A DNA stretch of 64,000 nucleotides from Pseudomonas monteilii (GCA_001534745.1 CP013997.1:3782001-3846000); one strand, 5' to 3'. Positions 20,722 to 31,680 are shown, numbered from the stretch's first letter. The notes: generated by a model from the letters alone, not told the origin. Numbers and translations are program-made.

Positions 20722-21294
20722 ATGTTCAGCAAGAAAGCCCGCAACATCGCCATGCTGGTCGCGATCGCCGCCGTGCTGGGCGCGATCGGCTACTGGAACG
20801 TGAGCCCCGAGAGCTTCCTGGAAAAGCCGGTAGCCCAAGTGGACGAGAGCGCCATCGACTACTACGCGATCAATGCGCACAGCGTCCAGTACCTGCCGGA
20901 CGGCAAGATGCAGTACGACATGACCGCCGACGAGGTCGAGCACATGAAGGCCAGCGAGGTGACCCTGCTGACCCGACCGAACCTGCAGATGTACCGCGGT
21001 ACCACGTATCCCTGGCACGTCACCAGCGAGCGCGCCGAGGTCAATCCGGACGGCACCGAGGTCGAGCTGATCGACAAGGTGCGCGTCGCCCGTACCGACG
21101 AACGCAAGCGCGATACCATCATCACCACCACGCGCATGACCGTATTCCCGCAGAAGCAATATGCGCAGACCGAGCAAGCCGTTAGAATCGACGGCGCCGG
21201 TGGCACGACTACGGGCACAGGCATGAAAGCCTATTTGAAAGACGGCAGGATGGACCTGCTGTCCAACGTAAGAGGACAGTATGAGGCTCGTTAA
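20722..21294 (+). CDS. lptC: LptC, LPS export protein
   Basis: LptC is a bitopic inner-membrane protein that receives LPS from LptB2FG and passes it to LptA. The 190-residue product has a membrane helix at about residues 7-25 (ARNIAMLVAIAAVLGAIGYW) and a periplasmic beta-jellyroll domain with the family pattern YYAINAHSVQYLPDGKMQYDMTA. The C-terminus (AYLKDGRMDLLSNVRGQY) fits the domain that contacts LptA. It overlaps lptA by 14 nt. In most pseudomonads kdsC lies immediately upstream; here it is missing. Confidence 0.94.
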   Translation: MFSKKARNIAMLVAIAAVLGAIGYWNVSPESFLEKPVAQVDESAIDYYAINAHSVQYLPDGKMQYDMTADEVEHMKASEVTLLTRPNLQMYRGTTYPWHVTSERAEVNPDGTEVELIDKVRVARTDERKRDTIITTTRMTVFPQKQYAQTEQAVRIDGAGGTTTGTGMKAYLKDGRMDLLSNVRGQYEAR

Positions 21295-21805
21295 AACCCT
21301 CCCCTTTTTGCTCAGCCTGAGCGCGGCACTGGGAAGCGCGAGCGCCTGGGCCCTGCCGACCGACCGTGACCAGCCCATCCGCATCCAGGCCGACGACGCC
21401 CACCTCGACGACAAGCAGGGTGTGGCGACCTATACCGGCGATGTGGTGATCACCCAGGGTTCCATGGTCATCAAGGGCAACAAGGTCACCATCACGCGGG
21501 CCAGCTCCGGCGACATCGACGTGGTCACCTCGGTCGGCAACCTGGCCTACTTCGAGCAGCGCCAGAGTGCAGCCAAGCCCGACAAGATGCAGGGCTGGGC
21601 GGTCACCATCCAGTACCAGGCGCTCAAGGACACGATCGTTCTGACCGATCGCGCCAAGGTCACCAACGAAGGCAACAGCACCGAAGGCGAGAAGATCGTC
21701 TACAACACCAAGACCCAGGTCGCGACCGCCGGTCGGGGTGGCAACGTGACGTCGCCCCGCCAGCGCATCGACATGGTGATCCAGCCGAAGAAGAAGGCCG
21801 AGTAA
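21281..21805 (+). CDS. lptA: LptA, periplasmic LPS bridge protein
   Basis: LptA oligomers form the periplasmic bridge along which LPS moves to LptDE. The 174-residue precursor has a signal peptide, with cleavage likely after ASAWA. The mature OstA-like domain starts DRDQPIRIQADDAHLDDKQG and contains the beta-strand repeat ATYTGDVVITQGSMVIKGNK and GWAVTIQYQALKDTIVLTDR. The C-terminus is lysine-rich. The lptB ATG follows directly after its TAA. Confidence 0.95.
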   Translation: MRLVKTLPFLLSLSAALGSASAWALPTDRDQPIRIQADDAHLDDKQGVATYTGDVVITQGSMVIKGNKVTITRASSGDIDVVTSVGNLAYFEQRQSAAKPDKMQGWAVTIQYQALKDTIVLTDRAKVTNEGNSTEGEKIVYNTKTQVATAGRGGNVTSPRQRIDMVIQPKKKAE

Positions 21806-22531
<726 letters not shown>

Positions 22532-22591
22532 TGCTGCCCCGGAGGGTCCATGCCCTCCCGGGTGATGCAGGCACGAGCGGTGGCGCGCCAA

Positions 22592-22605
22592 CGTGCCATG
22601 GCACG
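22592..22605. promoter_or_regulatory. 14-bp perfect palindrome upstream of rpoN
   Basis: CGTGCCATGGCACG is fully self-complementary and sits in the 213-nt lptB-rpoN gap, flanked by further inverted GTGGCG/CGCCAC. It could be an operator or a structured leader for rpoN. I did not find a convincing -24/-12 sigma-54 promoter (GG-N10-GC) around it. Confidence 0.35.
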
Positions 22606-22744
22606 CCACGCCTTTACACGTCAAGCCTAGGCAAACGCGGCAAATTCAGGCATATGACCTCTTCGTGAGCAGCGCTCTGGCGCTCTGGCATATGTGTAGT
22701 GGATGGCGCAGGCGCGCCGGCGAACAAGGTATTAAGCCCCAGCC

Positions 22745-24238
<1,494 letters not shown>

Positions 24239-24263
24239 CCTGGATGTGCCACAGCGTTCCGGT

Positions 24264-24282
24264 GGCAGGTGCAACACCTGCC
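24264..24282 (+). repeat. hairpin between rpoN and hpf
   Basis: GGCAGGTG (24264-24271) pairs with CACCTGCC (24275-24282) around a 3-nt loop, 26 nt after the rpoN stop, followed by GCTTTATG. It could be a partial terminator that lowers read-through into hpf, or a processing site. Inference only. Confidence 0.45.
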
Positions 24283-24315
24283 GCTTTATGCACGGGCAAC
24301 ACAAGGAGAAGCTGT

Positions 24316-24624
24316 ATGCAAGTCAACATCAGTGGACACCATGTCGAAGTCACTCAGCCGCTTCGCGACTACCTCGACCAGAAGCTCAAGCGTCTGGAGG
24401 GTCATTTCGACAAGATCACCAACGTGCAGGTCATCATGAAGGTCGAAAAGCTTCAGCAGAAAGTCGAAGCGACCTTGCAGATTCCTGGCGGTGAAGTGGT
24501 CGCCAATGCCGAGCACGAAGACATGTATGCAGCCATCGACGCCCTGGCCGACAAGCTCGACCGCCAACTGAAAAAACACAAGGAAAAACAGCAGAGTCTG
24601 CTGCAAGGCGCCGCAGCTCGCTGA
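24316..24624 (+). CDS. hpf: ribosome hibernation promoting factor (HPF/RaiA family)
   Basis: Short HPF binds the 30S decoding centre and helps form inactive 100S ribosomes in stationary phase. The 102-residue product has the beta-alpha-beta-beta-beta-alpha fold of the family: MQVNISGHHVEVTQPLRDYL at the start and EDMYAAIDALADKLDRQLKKHKEK at the end. It lacks the long C-terminal dimerisation domain, so it is the short form. The ATG at 24316 has AAGGAGAA 5-12 nt upstream; the longer in-frame ORF from 24244 covers the hairpin. ptsN follows after 10 nt. Confidence 0.93.
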   Translation: MQVNISGHHVEVTQPLRDYLDQKLKRLEGHFDKITNVQVIMKVEKLQQKVEATLQIPGGEVVANAEHEDMYAAIDALADKLDRQLKKHKEKQQSLLQGAAAR

Positions 24625-24634
24625 TCCCCACTTC

Positions 24635-25099
24635 ATGATCCGACTCGAAACCATCCTGACCCCCGGCCGTTCCCAGGTGAACGCGCCGGGCGGCAGCAAG
24701 AAACGCGTCCTCCAGAACATCGCCACCCTGATCGCCCACGAGGTATCGGAACTGCACGAGGACGACGTCTTCACAAAGCTGGTCGCTCGCGAGAAGCTGG
24801 GCTCCACCGGCTTTGGCAACGGCATCGCCATTCCCCACTGCCGCCTGCCAGGCTGCAACACGCCGGTCAGCGCCCTGGTCAAGCTGGAACACCCCATCGA
24901 CTACGATGCCATCGACGGCGCCCCGGTGGACCTGCTGTTCGTGCTGCTGGTGCCGGAAGCGGCGACCGATGCGCATCTGGAACTGTTGCGCCAGATCGCC
25001 AGCATGCTGGATCGCCAGGAGATCCGTGAGCGCCTGCGCAGCGCGCAAAGCAGCGAAGCCCTTTACCACATGGTTCTGGACATACAGAAAGAGGCTTGA
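24635..25099 (+). CDS. ptsN: PTS IIA-Ntr regulatory protein
   Basis: PtsN is the terminal phospho-acceptor of the nitrogen PTS (PtsP-PtsO-PtsN). In P. putida it affects carbon control of sigma-54 promoters and polyhydroxyalkanoate and K+ physiology. The 154-residue protein has the IIA fold with the phosphorylatable His68 in [11 protein letters not shown]. The N-terminal segment [20 protein letters not shown] and the C-terminal [20 protein letters not shown] are typical. The stop is 2 nt before rapZ, and ptsO, its phosphoryl donor, lies just beyond. Confidence 0.95.
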   Translation: MIRLETILTPGRSQVNAPGGSKKRVLQNIATLIAHEVSELHEDDVFTKLVAREKLGSTGFGNGIAIPHCRLPGCNTPVSALVKLEHPIDYDAIDGAPVDLLFVLLVPEAATDAHLELLRQIASMLDRQEIRERLRSAQSSEALYHMVLDIQKEA

Positions 25100-25101
25100 G
25101 C

Positions 25102-25956
25102 ATGCGCCTGATCGTCGTCAGTGGCCGGTCTGGTTCCGGCAAGAGTACGGCCCTGAACGTTCTGGAAGACAACGGCTTCTACTGCATCGACAACCTGCCA
25201 GCGGCCCTGCTGCCGCAGCTGGCGGAAAATGCCCTGCTCAACACGGACATGCTGCAACCCAAGGTGGCCGTGTCCATCGACGCCCGCAACCTGCCCACCC
25301 ACCTGCTCCAGTTTCCCGAGCTGCTCGAGAGCACGCGCGCCCGGCACATCCAGTGCGACGTGCTGTACCTCGATGCCGACGAAGACGTCCTGCTCAAGCG
25401 TTTTTCCGAGACACGCCGCCGCCATCCGCTGACCAATGCCAACCGCTCGCTGGCCGAGGCGATTCGCGTCGAGACCGAACTGCTGGGGCCGATCGCCGAC
25501 CTGGCCGACCTCAAGATCGACACCACCCGCCTCAACCTGTACCAGTTGCGCGACTCCATCACCCTGCGCCTGCTCGACAAGCCCGAGCCTGGCACGGCGT
25601 TCCTGGTGGAGTCGTTCGGGTTCAAGCGCGGCATGCCGGTTGACGCCGACGTGGTGTTCGATGTGCGCTGCCTGCCCAACCCCTACTGGAAGCCGGAATT
25701 GCGCGACCATTCAGGGCTGGAGCAGCCCGTGATCGATTACCTGGCCGCTCAGCCGGATGTCGAGGACATGTTCCAGGACATCTCAGGCTACCTGGTCAAG
25801 TGGCTGCCCCGCTTCGCCGCCAGCAACCGCGCGTACGTGACCATTGCCATCGGCTGCACGGGCGGTCACCATCGCTCGGTCTACCTGACCGAACGGCTCG
25901 GGCGACTGCTCCAGCAAACCCTGAAAAACGTCCAGGTTCGCCACCGCGACCTCTAG
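25102..25956 (+). CDS. rapZ: RNase adapter protein RapZ (YvcJ family ATPase)
   Basis: RapZ proteins bind nucleotide and, in E. coli, guide RNase E to the sRNA GlmZ to adjust GlmS and amino-sugar supply. In Pseudomonas the sRNA partner is not established. The 284-residue product has Walker A GRSGSGKS at 8-15 and a conserved C-terminal domain with the [16 protein letters not shown] signature. The ATG at 25102 was chosen over an in-frame TTG at 25096 that lies inside the ptsN end. It sits between ptsN and ptsO, as in other gammaproteobacterial rpoN clusters. Confidence 0.95.
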   Translation: MRLIVVSGRSGSGKSTALNVLEDNGFYCIDNLPAALLPQLAENALLNTDMLQPKVAVSIDARNLPTHLLQFPELLESTRARHIQCDVLYLDADEDVLLKRFSETRRRHPLTNANRSLAEAIRVETELLGPIADLADLKIDTTRLNLYQLRDSITLRLLDKPEPGTAFLVESFGFKRGMPVDADVVFDVRCLPNPYWKPELRDHSGLEQPVIDYLAAQPDVEDMFQDISGYLVKWLPRFAASNRAYVTIAIGCTGGHHRSVYLTERLGRLLQQTLKNVQVRHRDL

Positions 25957-25975
25957 CCACAGGATCCACCCTACG

Positions 25976-26248
25976 ATGCCCGCCCGCGAAATCACCATCA
26001 TCAACAAGTTGGGCCTGCACGCTCGCGCGGCCGCCAAGTTCGTCGGCGTGGCCGGTCGTTTTCCGTGTCAGGTCAGGATCGGGCGTGCGGCGGACGCATT
26101 GGTGGACGGCAAGAGCATCATGGCCGTGATGATGCTGGCCGCGGGCAAAGGCACCCAGGTCCACCTGTCGACCGAAGGCGATCAGGCGCAGGAAGCCATG
26201 GACGCCGTGGTGGCGTTGATCGAGAACCGATTCGACGAAGGCGAGTAA
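25976..26248 (+). CDS. ptsO: HPr-like phosphocarrier protein NPr
   Basis: PtsO (NPr) carries phosphate from EI-Ntr (PtsP) to PtsN. The 90-residue protein has the HPr fold with the active His15 in NKLGLHARAAAKF and the Ser of VDGKSIMAVMMLAAGKG. It is the last gene of the rpoN-hpf-ptsN-rapZ-ptsO cluster. Downstream 93 nt hold no gene, and a small minus-strand ORF then faces it. Confidence 0.95.
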   Translation: MPAREITIINKLGLHARAAAKFVGVAGRFPCQVRIGRAADALVDGKSIMAVMMLAAGKGTQVHLSTEGDQAQEAMDAVVALIENRFDEGE

Positions 26249-26341
26249 TGGCCATCCCGTGACATCCGGTCCGGGCGCGTCCCGCTGGAGTGCGCTCGAG
26301 GGAGGTAGAACACCCCCCTCAAGGCTGTAACGCGCGGGTCG

Positions 26342-26464
26342 TCAGAAACCCAGCCAAGCGATCCCACGCACCATCAGGAGCGCGGTGCCGGCCAGCAGCA
26401 GCGCGGTACCCAGCACGAACCTGAACTGCCGCAGACTACCGGTCGACATCGCTCCGAGGCGCAT
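26342..26464 (-). CDS. small hydrophobic protein downstream of sodA
   Basis: This 40-codon ORF encodes a short basic N-terminus followed by one membrane helix (LGTALLLAGTALLMVRGIAWL, about residues 18-38). It starts 10 nt after the sodA stop on the same strand, so it would be the last gene of the fagA-fumC-sodA transcript. The Shine-Dalgarno is weak, and an in-frame ATG at 26449 is an alternative. A short protein of this position exists in related pseudomonads as far as I recall. Function unknown; coding status is probable rather than proven. Confidence 0.5.
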   Translation of the reverse strand: MRLGAMSTGSLRQFRFVLGTALLLAGTALLMVRGIAWLGF

Positions 26465-26474
26465 GATCAATGGC

Positions 26475-27086
26475 TCACTTCACGGCTTCAGCGTAACGGC
26501 GTTCCACTTCGGCCCAGTCGACCACGTTGTAGAAGGCGCCGATGTACTCAGGACGACGGTTCTGGTACTTGAGGTAGTACGCATGCTCCCAGACGTCCAG
26601 CCCCAGGATCGGCGTGTTGCCGTGCATCAGCGGGCTGTCCTGGTTGCCGCTGCTTTCGACCACCAGCTTCTTCTCGGGGGTGACGCTCAGCCAGGCCCAG
26701 CCACTGCCGAAGCGGCTCAGCGCTGCCTTGGTGAACGCTTCCTTGAACGCTTCGAAACCGCCCAACTGCGCGTCGATGGCCTTGGCCACCTCGCCCTGGG
26801 GCTGGCCACCGCCTTGCGGCGACATCACGGTCCAGAACAGGGTGTGGTTGGCGTGACCGCCACCTTGGTTGATCACCGGCCCCTGCAGCTTCTCAGGCAG
26901 TTGCTTGACCGAAGCGACCAGCTTCTCGACCGGCCATTCGGCGTATTCGGTCCCGTCGATGGCAGCGTTTAGGTTGTTGATGTAGGTCTGGTGGTGCTTG
27001 GTGTAGTGGATCTCCATGGTCTGCGCATCGATGTGCGGTTCCAGGGCATCGTAGGCGTAGGCCAGGTTAGGCAAGCTATGGGACAT
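26475..27086 (-). CDS. sodA: superoxide dismutase, Mn type
   Basis: SodA dismutates superoxide in the cytoplasm with manganese, replacing the iron enzyme when iron is scarce. The 203-residue product shows the metal ligands and their context: His in [17 protein letters not shown], His in [11 protein letters not shown], and Asp/His in [19 protein letters not shown]. The second-sphere pattern resembles the Mn-type SodM of P. aeruginosa. The ATG at 27086 gives [20 protein letters not shown]; an in-frame ATG at 27101 adds five residues. It follows fumC in the Fur-regulated operon after a gap of 182 nt. Confidence 0.93.
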   Translation of the reverse strand: MSHSLPNLAYAYDALEPHIDAQTMEIHYTKHHQTYINNLNAAIDGTEYAEWPVEKLVASVKQLPEKLQGPVINQGGGHANHTLFWTVMSPQGGGQPQGEVAKAIDAQLGGFEAFKEAFTKAALSRFGSGWAWLSVTPEKKLVVESSGNQDSPLMHGNTPILGLDVWEHAYYLKYQNRRPEYIGAFYNVVDWAEVERRYAEAVK

Positions 27087-27177
27087 GACAATGGATTCCA
27101 TGTGATGGGGTTATAAAGTCCGACAACAGGTGTTCAGGTGAGTGCGCTCGTTCATCGCCTGCGGCGGACGAGCAGAC

Positions 27178-27201
27178 GGTCGGTACGTCGCGGTACCGAC
27201 C
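27178..27201 (-). repeat. hairpin between fumC and sodA
   Basis: GGTCGGTAC (27178-27186) and GTACCGACC (27193-27201) form a perfect 9-bp stem with a 6-nt loop. It sits where orfX lies in P. aeruginosa. No T-tract, so attenuation or mRNA stability are both possible. Confidence 0.5.
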
Positions 27202-27268
27202 GCGCTCGCCGCCGACCTTCAGCGCCATACGGCAGACGTGGTGCAGTGACGCACGGGACGCTCGCCGG

Positions 27269-28645
27269 TCAGAGACCGCCTGCCGTGAGCTTTTCAGGGT
27301 CGAGCAAGGCCTCGAGCTGCTCACGGGACAGATCGGTGTGCTCGAGGGCCACGTCGATGATCGGCCGGCCCTGCTTGTAGGCGGTCTTGGCGATCTCGGC
27401 GGCCTTCAGGTAGCCGATGATCGGGTTCAGCGCCGTCACCAGAATCGGATTGCGTGACAGCGCTTCCTTGAGCTTGTCTTCGTTGACCTTGAAGCTGGCG
27501 ATGGCCTTGTCGGCCAACAGACGGCTGGCATTGGCCAGCAAGGTGATGCTCTCCAGCAGGTTGCGCGCGATCACCGGCAGCATCACGTTCAGCTCGAAGT
27601 TGCCCGACTGCCCGGCCACGGCGATGGTCGCGTCATTGCCGATCACCTGGGCCGCGACCATGGCCGTCGCTTCCGGAATCACGGGGTTGACCTTGCCAGG
27701 CATGATCGACGAGCCCGGCTGCAGGGCTTCCAGTTCGATCTCGCCCAGGCCGGCCAGAGGGCCGGAGTTCATCCAGCGCAGGTCGTTGGCGATCTTCATC
27801 AGCGCGACGGCAGTGGTCTTGAGCTGTCCGGACACGGCCACGGCGGTGTCCTGCGAGCCGATCAAGGCGAACAGGTTCTCGCCAGGGGCAAAGTTCACCT
27901 GGGTCAGGTCGCTGAGCTGACGGGCAAAACCTGCACTGAACCGCGGGTGCGCATTGATACCCGTGCCGACGGCCGTGCCGCCCTGGGCCAGGGCCTGAAG
28001 GCTGGGCAAGGAGGCCTCCAGGTGCGCCACCGCGCCCTGAATCTGCGCCGACCAGCCTCCGAGCACCTGGCTCATGCGCACCGGCATGGCGTCCATGAGG
28101 TGGGTGCGGCCCGTCTTGACGTGGGCATGCACCTGGGCGGCCTTGGCATCGAGGGTCTCGATCAGATGGCGCAGCGCAGGCAGCAGTTGCTCATGCAGGC
28201 CCAGCGCGGCGCTGACGTGCAAGGTGGTGGGAATGATGTCGTTGCTGCTCTGGCCGCAGTTGACGTGGTCGTTGGCGTTGACGGGCTCGCCCAGAAGCCG
28301 CGTCGCCAGGGTGGCGATGACTTCGTTGGCGTTCATGTTCGAGCTGGTGCCCGAGCCGGTCTGGAAGACATCCACCGGGAAATGCTGGAGGAAGTCACCC
28401 GCCAGCAGTTGCTCCACGGCCCCGACGATGGCCTGGCCCTGCCCTGCGCTGATCTGCTCCAGCTCGACGTTGGTCCTGGCGGCCGCCGACTTGGCCAGCA
28501 GCAGGGCACGGATGAACTGGGCCGGCATGCGCTGGCCACTGATCGGGAAGTTATCGACCGCGCGCTGGGTCTGGGCACCGTACAGGGCCTGCGCAGGCAC
28601 CTGCAGTTCGCCCATGCTGTCGCGTTCGATACGGGTATCACTCAT
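27269..28645 (-). CDS. fumC: fumarate hydratase class II
   Basis: FumC is the iron-independent, oxidant-resistant fumarase of the TCA cycle, induced in pseudomonads by iron limitation. The 458-residue protein carries the class II signature GSSIMPGKVNPV and the active-site segments TGSGTSSNMNANEVIA and VKTGRTHLMDAMPVRMSQ. The ATG at 28645 is preferred: AAGGA lies 7 nt upstream inside the end of fagA, whereas the in-frame ATG at 28651 is too close to it. The gene overlaps fagA by 8 nt, so translation is likely coupled. Confidence 0.95.
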   Translation of the reverse strand: MSDTRIERDSMGELQVPAQALYGAQTQRAVDNFPISGQRMPAQFIRALLLAKSAAARTNVELEQISAGQGQAIVGAVEQLLAGDFLQHFPVDVFQTGSGTSSNMNANEVIATLATRLLGEPVNANDHVNCGQSSNDIIPTTLHVSAALGLHEQLLPALRHLIETLDAKAAQVHAHVKTGRTHLMDAMPVRMSQVLGGWSAQIQGAVAHLEASLPSLQALAQGGTAVGTGINAHPRFSAGFARQLSDLTQVNFAPGENLFALIGSQDTAVAVSGQLKTTAVALMKIANDLRWMNSGPLAGLGEIELEALQPGSSIMPGKVNPVIPEATAMVAAQVIGNDATIAVAGQSGNFELNVMLPVIARNLLESITLLANASRLLADKAIASFKVNEDKLKEALSRNPILVTALNPIIGYLKAAEIAKTAYKQGRPIIDVALEHTDLSREQLEALLDPEKLTAGGL

Positions 28646-29030
28646 CGTCATGTCCTTGCATCAGTTCATCGGAGGAAATCGATGGCAGCAGCACGCAGGT
28701 GGCCAGCTGCGTGGCATAAGGCTGCCAGCGGTCGTTGTGTTCGCGTCGATCGAGGGTGCGCAGCTGCAGCAGCGGCCGCCAGGCCTGGTCCAGGCAGATG
28801 CAGCGCCAGTGCCACGGCAGCATGCGGTCACAGGCCGTGTCGAGCAGCAGGCGGAATGAGGTCAGGGCGACCGTCCAGGCCGACGTGTCGGTGCAGCACA
28901 CCAGGTAGCGTCCTTCGGCCAGGTAATGGTCGATCACACGTGGCTCGTCGGGTTCGAGTGCGCATCGGATACGGCGACTGAGCCAGCGCCAGTTTTCCAG
29001 GTAGGGCAATTCGTGGAGGGCGGTTTTCAT
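28638..29030 (-). CDS. fagA: FagA, Fur-associated small protein
   Basis: fagA is the first gene of the iron-repressed fagA-fumC-(orfX)-sodA operon described in P. aeruginosa; its biochemical role is unknown. The product is about 130 residues and starts MKTALHELPYLENWRWLSRR. It is cysteine- and tryptophan-rich, with no membrane segment. I chose the ATG at 29030 because it lies just downstream of the Fur box; the longer frame to 29066 would place the start inside the operator. The 3' end overlaps fumC. Confidence 0.88.
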   Translation of the reverse strand: MKTALHELPYLENWRWLSRRIRCALEPDEPRVIDHYLAEGRYLVCCTDTSAWTVALTSFRLLLDTACDRMLPWHWRCICLDQAWRPLLQLRTLDRREHNDRWQPYATQLATCVLLPSISSDELMQGHDDE

Positions 29031-29051
29031 GAACATCATCGCCAGTGCTTG

Positions 29052-29070
29052 GATAATGATATTCATTATT
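29052..29070. promoter_or_regulatory. Fur box of the fagA-fumC-sodA operon
   Basis: GATAATGATATTCATTATT matches 17 of 19 positions of the canonical Fur box (GATAATGATAATCATTATC). It lies 22 nt upstream of the fagA ATG, where it should block the promoter when iron is plentiful. This agrees with known iron repression of the operon. Confidence 0.9.
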
Positions 29071-29174
29071 AAGTGATAAATGGAATCACTTCAAGTGAAA
29101 AGCCGTGCATGAGGCCGCGCTGTCTTCGTCTGCATTGCAGACTTGCCGCGAGGCAGGCGGGGTCTGATCGAGCG

Positions 29175-29202
29175 CTATCGCTGGCAAGCCAGCTCCCATA
29201 GG
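29175..29202. repeat. REP-like palindrome
   Basis: The unit starts CTATCGCTGGCAAGCCAGCT and ends CCCATAGG. It is a diverged REP with the palindromic core CTGGCAAGCCAG, in the gap between fagA and pmbA. Confidence 0.65.
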
Positions 29203-29240
29203 CCCCGATTCCACACAGATGTCGGCGTAATGATTACTCT

Positions 29241-29467
29241 CCTGTGGGAGTCCACCCGCCGCCTTGGCGCCGCGCTGTCGCGCAGAGAACATGTCGATAA
29301 CTGGCAGGATCCGAAGCTTCATTGCTAATCGATTTTAGGGCCGCTTTGCGGCCCATCGCGGCACAGGGGCCGCTCCTACACCCGTAGCCCCACCGCGGGG
29401 TTGCAGGCTATCGCGGTCACCTGTGGGAGCGGCCCCTGTGCCGCGATTGGGCCCGCAGGGCCCACAA
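29241..29467 (+). repeat. composite intergenic repeat, copy A
   Basis: This element of about 230 bp recurs in inverted orientation at 48083-48315. It starts with CCTGTGGGAG, passes through GCGCAGAGAACATG and CGATTTTAGGGCCGCTTTGC, and ends with inverted REP-like GGGGCCGCTCC/GGAGCGGCCCC units and GGGCCCGCAGGGCCC. Bases 29328-29387 are identical to 48161-48220 (reverse complement) over all 60 nt. No coding potential is evident. The gap 29031-29665 contains nothing else except the REP units, the Fur box and a hairpin. Confidence 0.85.
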
Positions 29468-29515
29468 AATTCTAAAAATATTTCCTTTGAAATCAACAAG
29501 CTATTTTTTGTTCTA

Positions 29516-29537
29516 TAGGAGCGGGCTTGCCCGCGAT
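29516..29537. repeat. REP element
   Basis: TAGGAGCGGGCTTGCCCGCG followed by AT is the same REP sequence as 9675-9698. It sits next to an AT-rich tract (29466-29515) upstream of the pmbA 3' end. Confidence 0.8.
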
Positions 29538-29602
29538 GGGCGGCGCAAGCCGCCTCTGGAAGGCGATTCGAATCGAGTGGCGAACGCCAGGGTAATCAGC
29601 CT

Positions 29603-29629
29603 CTGCAGCCTGCCCGTCGCAGGCTGCAG
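29603..29629 (-). terminator. hairpin downstream of pmbA
   Basis: CTGCAGCCTGC (29603-29613) and GCAGGCTGCAG (29619-29629) form a perfect 11-bp stem with a 5-nt loop, 36 nt beyond the pmbA stop. A T-tract is absent, so it may be a stabilising or weak terminator structure. Confidence 0.5.
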
Positions 29630-29665
29630 CAAGCCGATCGTCACTCGCGTGACAGACCCGGCGCC

Positions 29666-31012
29666 TTAGCTGCCCGCCACGGTCATGCGCTCGATCAGCA
29701 CCGAGCCGGTGTGGATGTTGCTGCGGGTTTCGACGTCGCTGCCAATGGCGACGATCTTGTCGAACATGTCCTTCATGTTGCCGGCGATGGTCACTTCCTG
29801 CACGGCGAACTGGATCTCGCCATTCTCCACCCAATAGCCTGCCGCGCCACGGGAATAGTCGCCCGTCACCATGTTCAGGCCATGCCCCATCAGCTCGGTG
29901 ACCAACAGGCCCCGGCCCATCTGCCGGATCAGCGCGGCCTGGTCCTGATCGCCATGGGTCACGAAGAGGTTGTGCACGCCTCCCGAGTTGGCGGTGCTCG
30001 GCAGCCCCAGCTTGCGCCCCGAATAGGTCCCCAGCACGTAGGACACCAATTCACCGTTCTCCACGAACGGCTTGGCATAAGTGGCCAGGCCGTCGCCATC
30101 GAAGGCCGCACTGGCCAGGGCGCGTGGCAGGTGAGGACGCTCGTCCAGGGTCAACCAGCTGGGGAACAGGCGCTGCCCCAAGGCCCCTTCGAGGAAGGAC
30201 GACTTGCGGTACAGGTTGCCCCCCGAAATCGCCGACAGGAAACTGCCGAACAGGCCACCGGCCAGCTCGGCCGAGAACAGTACCGGCACTTCGCACGTGG
30301 GCACCGGGCGCGCACCCAATCGACTGGCGGCACGTTGCGCGGCGCGCTGGCCGATGCTGCGCGGGTCGGCCAGCAGGTTGCCCTGGCGATTCACGTCGTA
30401 CCAGTAGTCACGCTGCATCTGGCCATCGCTTTCGGCGATCATCACGCAGCTCAGGCTGTGGCGCGTCGAGGCGTAGCCACCGACGAAGCCATGGCTGTTG
30501 CCATAGACACGGCAGCCCTGGTGCGTGTTGAGGCTGGTGCCGTCGGCGTTACTGATGCGCGCATCGGCCTCGAACGCGGCGTCCTCGCATGCCAGGGCCA
30601 GTTCGATGGCGCGCTCGGGCGAGACGTCCCAGGCGTGGTAGAGGTCGAGGTCCGGCAGGTCGCGCGCCATCAGCGCCGCGTCCGCCAACCCCGAGCACTC
30701 GTCCTCGGAGGTGTGCTTGGCAATCGCCAGGGCAGCCGCGACGGTTTCACGGATGGCCTCGGCCCCGCTGGCCGAGGTGCTGGCCGAGCCTTTTCGCTGG
30801 CCGACGTAGAGCGTAATGCCGAACCCCTGGTCGCGGTTGAATTCCACCGTCTCGACCTCGCGCTGGCGGACCGTGGTGGACAGGCCCTGTTCCAGCGAGA
30901 CGGCCACCTCGCAGGCGCTGGCGCCCTGGCGTCGGGCTTCGTCGATGATCTGCTCGACTTGTTCCTGCAAGGCCGGCAGGTCCTGCGGGCCTATGCTCTG
31001 GACTGCGCTCAT
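29666..31012 (-). CDS. pmbA: metalloprotease-related protein PmbA (TldE)
   Basis: PmbA/TldE pairs with TldD to form a protease that degrades unfolded peptides and processes some RiPPs and the antitoxin CcdA. The 448-residue protein belongs to the U62 family but lacks the HExxxH motif, which is carried by TldD. Visible segments are [41 protein letters not shown] and a C-terminal [21 protein letters not shown]. The ATG at 31012 gives [15 protein letters not shown]. tldD and yjgA lie close by, as in other gammaproteobacteria. Confidence 0.94.
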   Translation of the reverse strand: MSAVQSIGPQDLPALQEQVEQIIDEARRQGASACEVAVSLEQGLSTTVRQREVETVEFNRDQGFGITLYVGQRKGSASTSASGAEAIRETVAAALAIAKHTSEDECSGLADAALMARDLPDLDLYHAWDVSPERAIELALACEDAAFEADARISNADGTSLNTHQGCRVYGNSHGFVGGYASTRHSLSCVMIAESDGQMQRDYWYDVNRQGNLLADPRSIGQRAAQRAASRLGARPVPTCEVPVLFSAELAGGLFGSFLSAISGGNLYRKSSFLEGALGQRLFPSWLTLDERPHLPRALASAAFDGDGLATYAKPFVENGELVSYVLGTYSGRKLGLPSTANSGGVHNLFVTHGDQDQAALIRQMGRGLLVTELMGHGLNMVTGDYSRGAAGYWVENGEIQFAVQEVTIAGNMKDMFDKIVAIGSDVETRSNIHTGSVLIERMTVAGS

Positions 31013-31119
31013 GGTTGTCTCCAACTGATTCTGTGTTCGGCGGAGGTCTTCGTCCGAGCGGACCGGACAAGCTGCCTCCGACTGGTTATCATGGCGGCGT
31101 TTTTCAGCGGACGGCCCCC

Positions 31120-31641
31120 ATGGTTGATTCATACGACGACGCCTTCGACGGCGAAAAAAGCAAGACCCAGATCAAGCGCGAGCTGCATGCGCTGGTCGAA
31201 CTCGGCGAGCGCCTCACCACGCTCAAGGCCGACACCCTGGCACGCCTGCCTTTGACCGATGCGCTGCGCAAGGCACTGGCCGAAGCCAGCAAGCACACCG
31301 CGCACATCGCCCGTAAACGACACATGTCGTTCGTCGGCAAGCTGATGCGCGACCAGGACATCGAGGCCATCACTTCGGTGATCGACCAGCTCGACAGCTC
31401 GACGCGCGAGTACAACGAACGTTTCCACGGCCTGGAGCGCTGGCGTGACCGATTGGTCGACGGCAACGACGAGGACCTGGAGCGTTTCGTCAACGAGTAC
31501 CCGGACACCGATCGCCAGCACCTGCGCTCGCTGATCCGCCACGCGCAGCACGAGAAGGCTCGCAACAAGCCGCCGGCAGCGGCGCGCAAGGTCTTCAAGT
31601 ACATTCGCGACCTCGACGAGACCCAGCGCGGCCTGCGCTGA
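31120..31641 (+). CDS. yjgA: ribosome biogenesis factor YjgA (DarP)
   Basis: YjgA/DarP binds the 50S subunit and assists a late step of its assembly. The 173-residue protein is highly charged and helical, starting [20 protein letters not shown] and containing the DUF615 segments [20 protein letters not shown] and [19 protein letters not shown]. The longer in-frame ORF starting at 31015 would overlap pmbA's promoter region. It is divergent from pmbA and convergent with tldD, sitting between the two halves of the TldD/PmbA pair. Confidence 0.92.
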   Translation: MVDSYDDAFDGEKSKTQIKRELHALVELGERLTTLKADTLARLPLTDALRKALAEASKHTAHIARKRHMSFVGKLMRDQDIEAITSVIDQLDSSTREYNERFHGLERWRDRLVDGNDEDLERFVNEYPDTDRQHLRSLIRHAQHEKARNKPPAAARKVFKYIRDLDETQRGLR

Positions 31642-31662
31642 TCGACGCGGCACGCCTGGCCA

Positions 31663-31680
31663 CCCGTGCCTCGGCACGGG
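31663..31680. terminator. hairpin between convergent yjgA and tldD
   Basis: CCCGTGCC (31663-31670) and GGCACGGG (31673-31680) form a tight hairpin in the 63-nt gap, followed by a second small inverted repeat (GTGAA/TTCAC). No T-tract is present, so termination efficiency is uncertain. Confidence 0.45.

Noticed and set aside
22532..22744. A sigma-54 promoter for rpoN autoregulation
   Set aside because: No GG-N10-GC element with the surrounding TGGCAC/TTGC bases was found. TGGCAC occurs, but the -12 element does not fit.
27076..27324. 82-codon minus-strand ORF between fumC and sodA as a candidate orfX
   Set aside because: It overlaps the ends of both neighbours, covers the hairpin, and lacks similarity to orfX.
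29241..29467. Insertion sequence remnant
   Set aside because: No transposase frame, terminal inverted repeats of IS type or target duplication could be seen. REP-like composition fits better.
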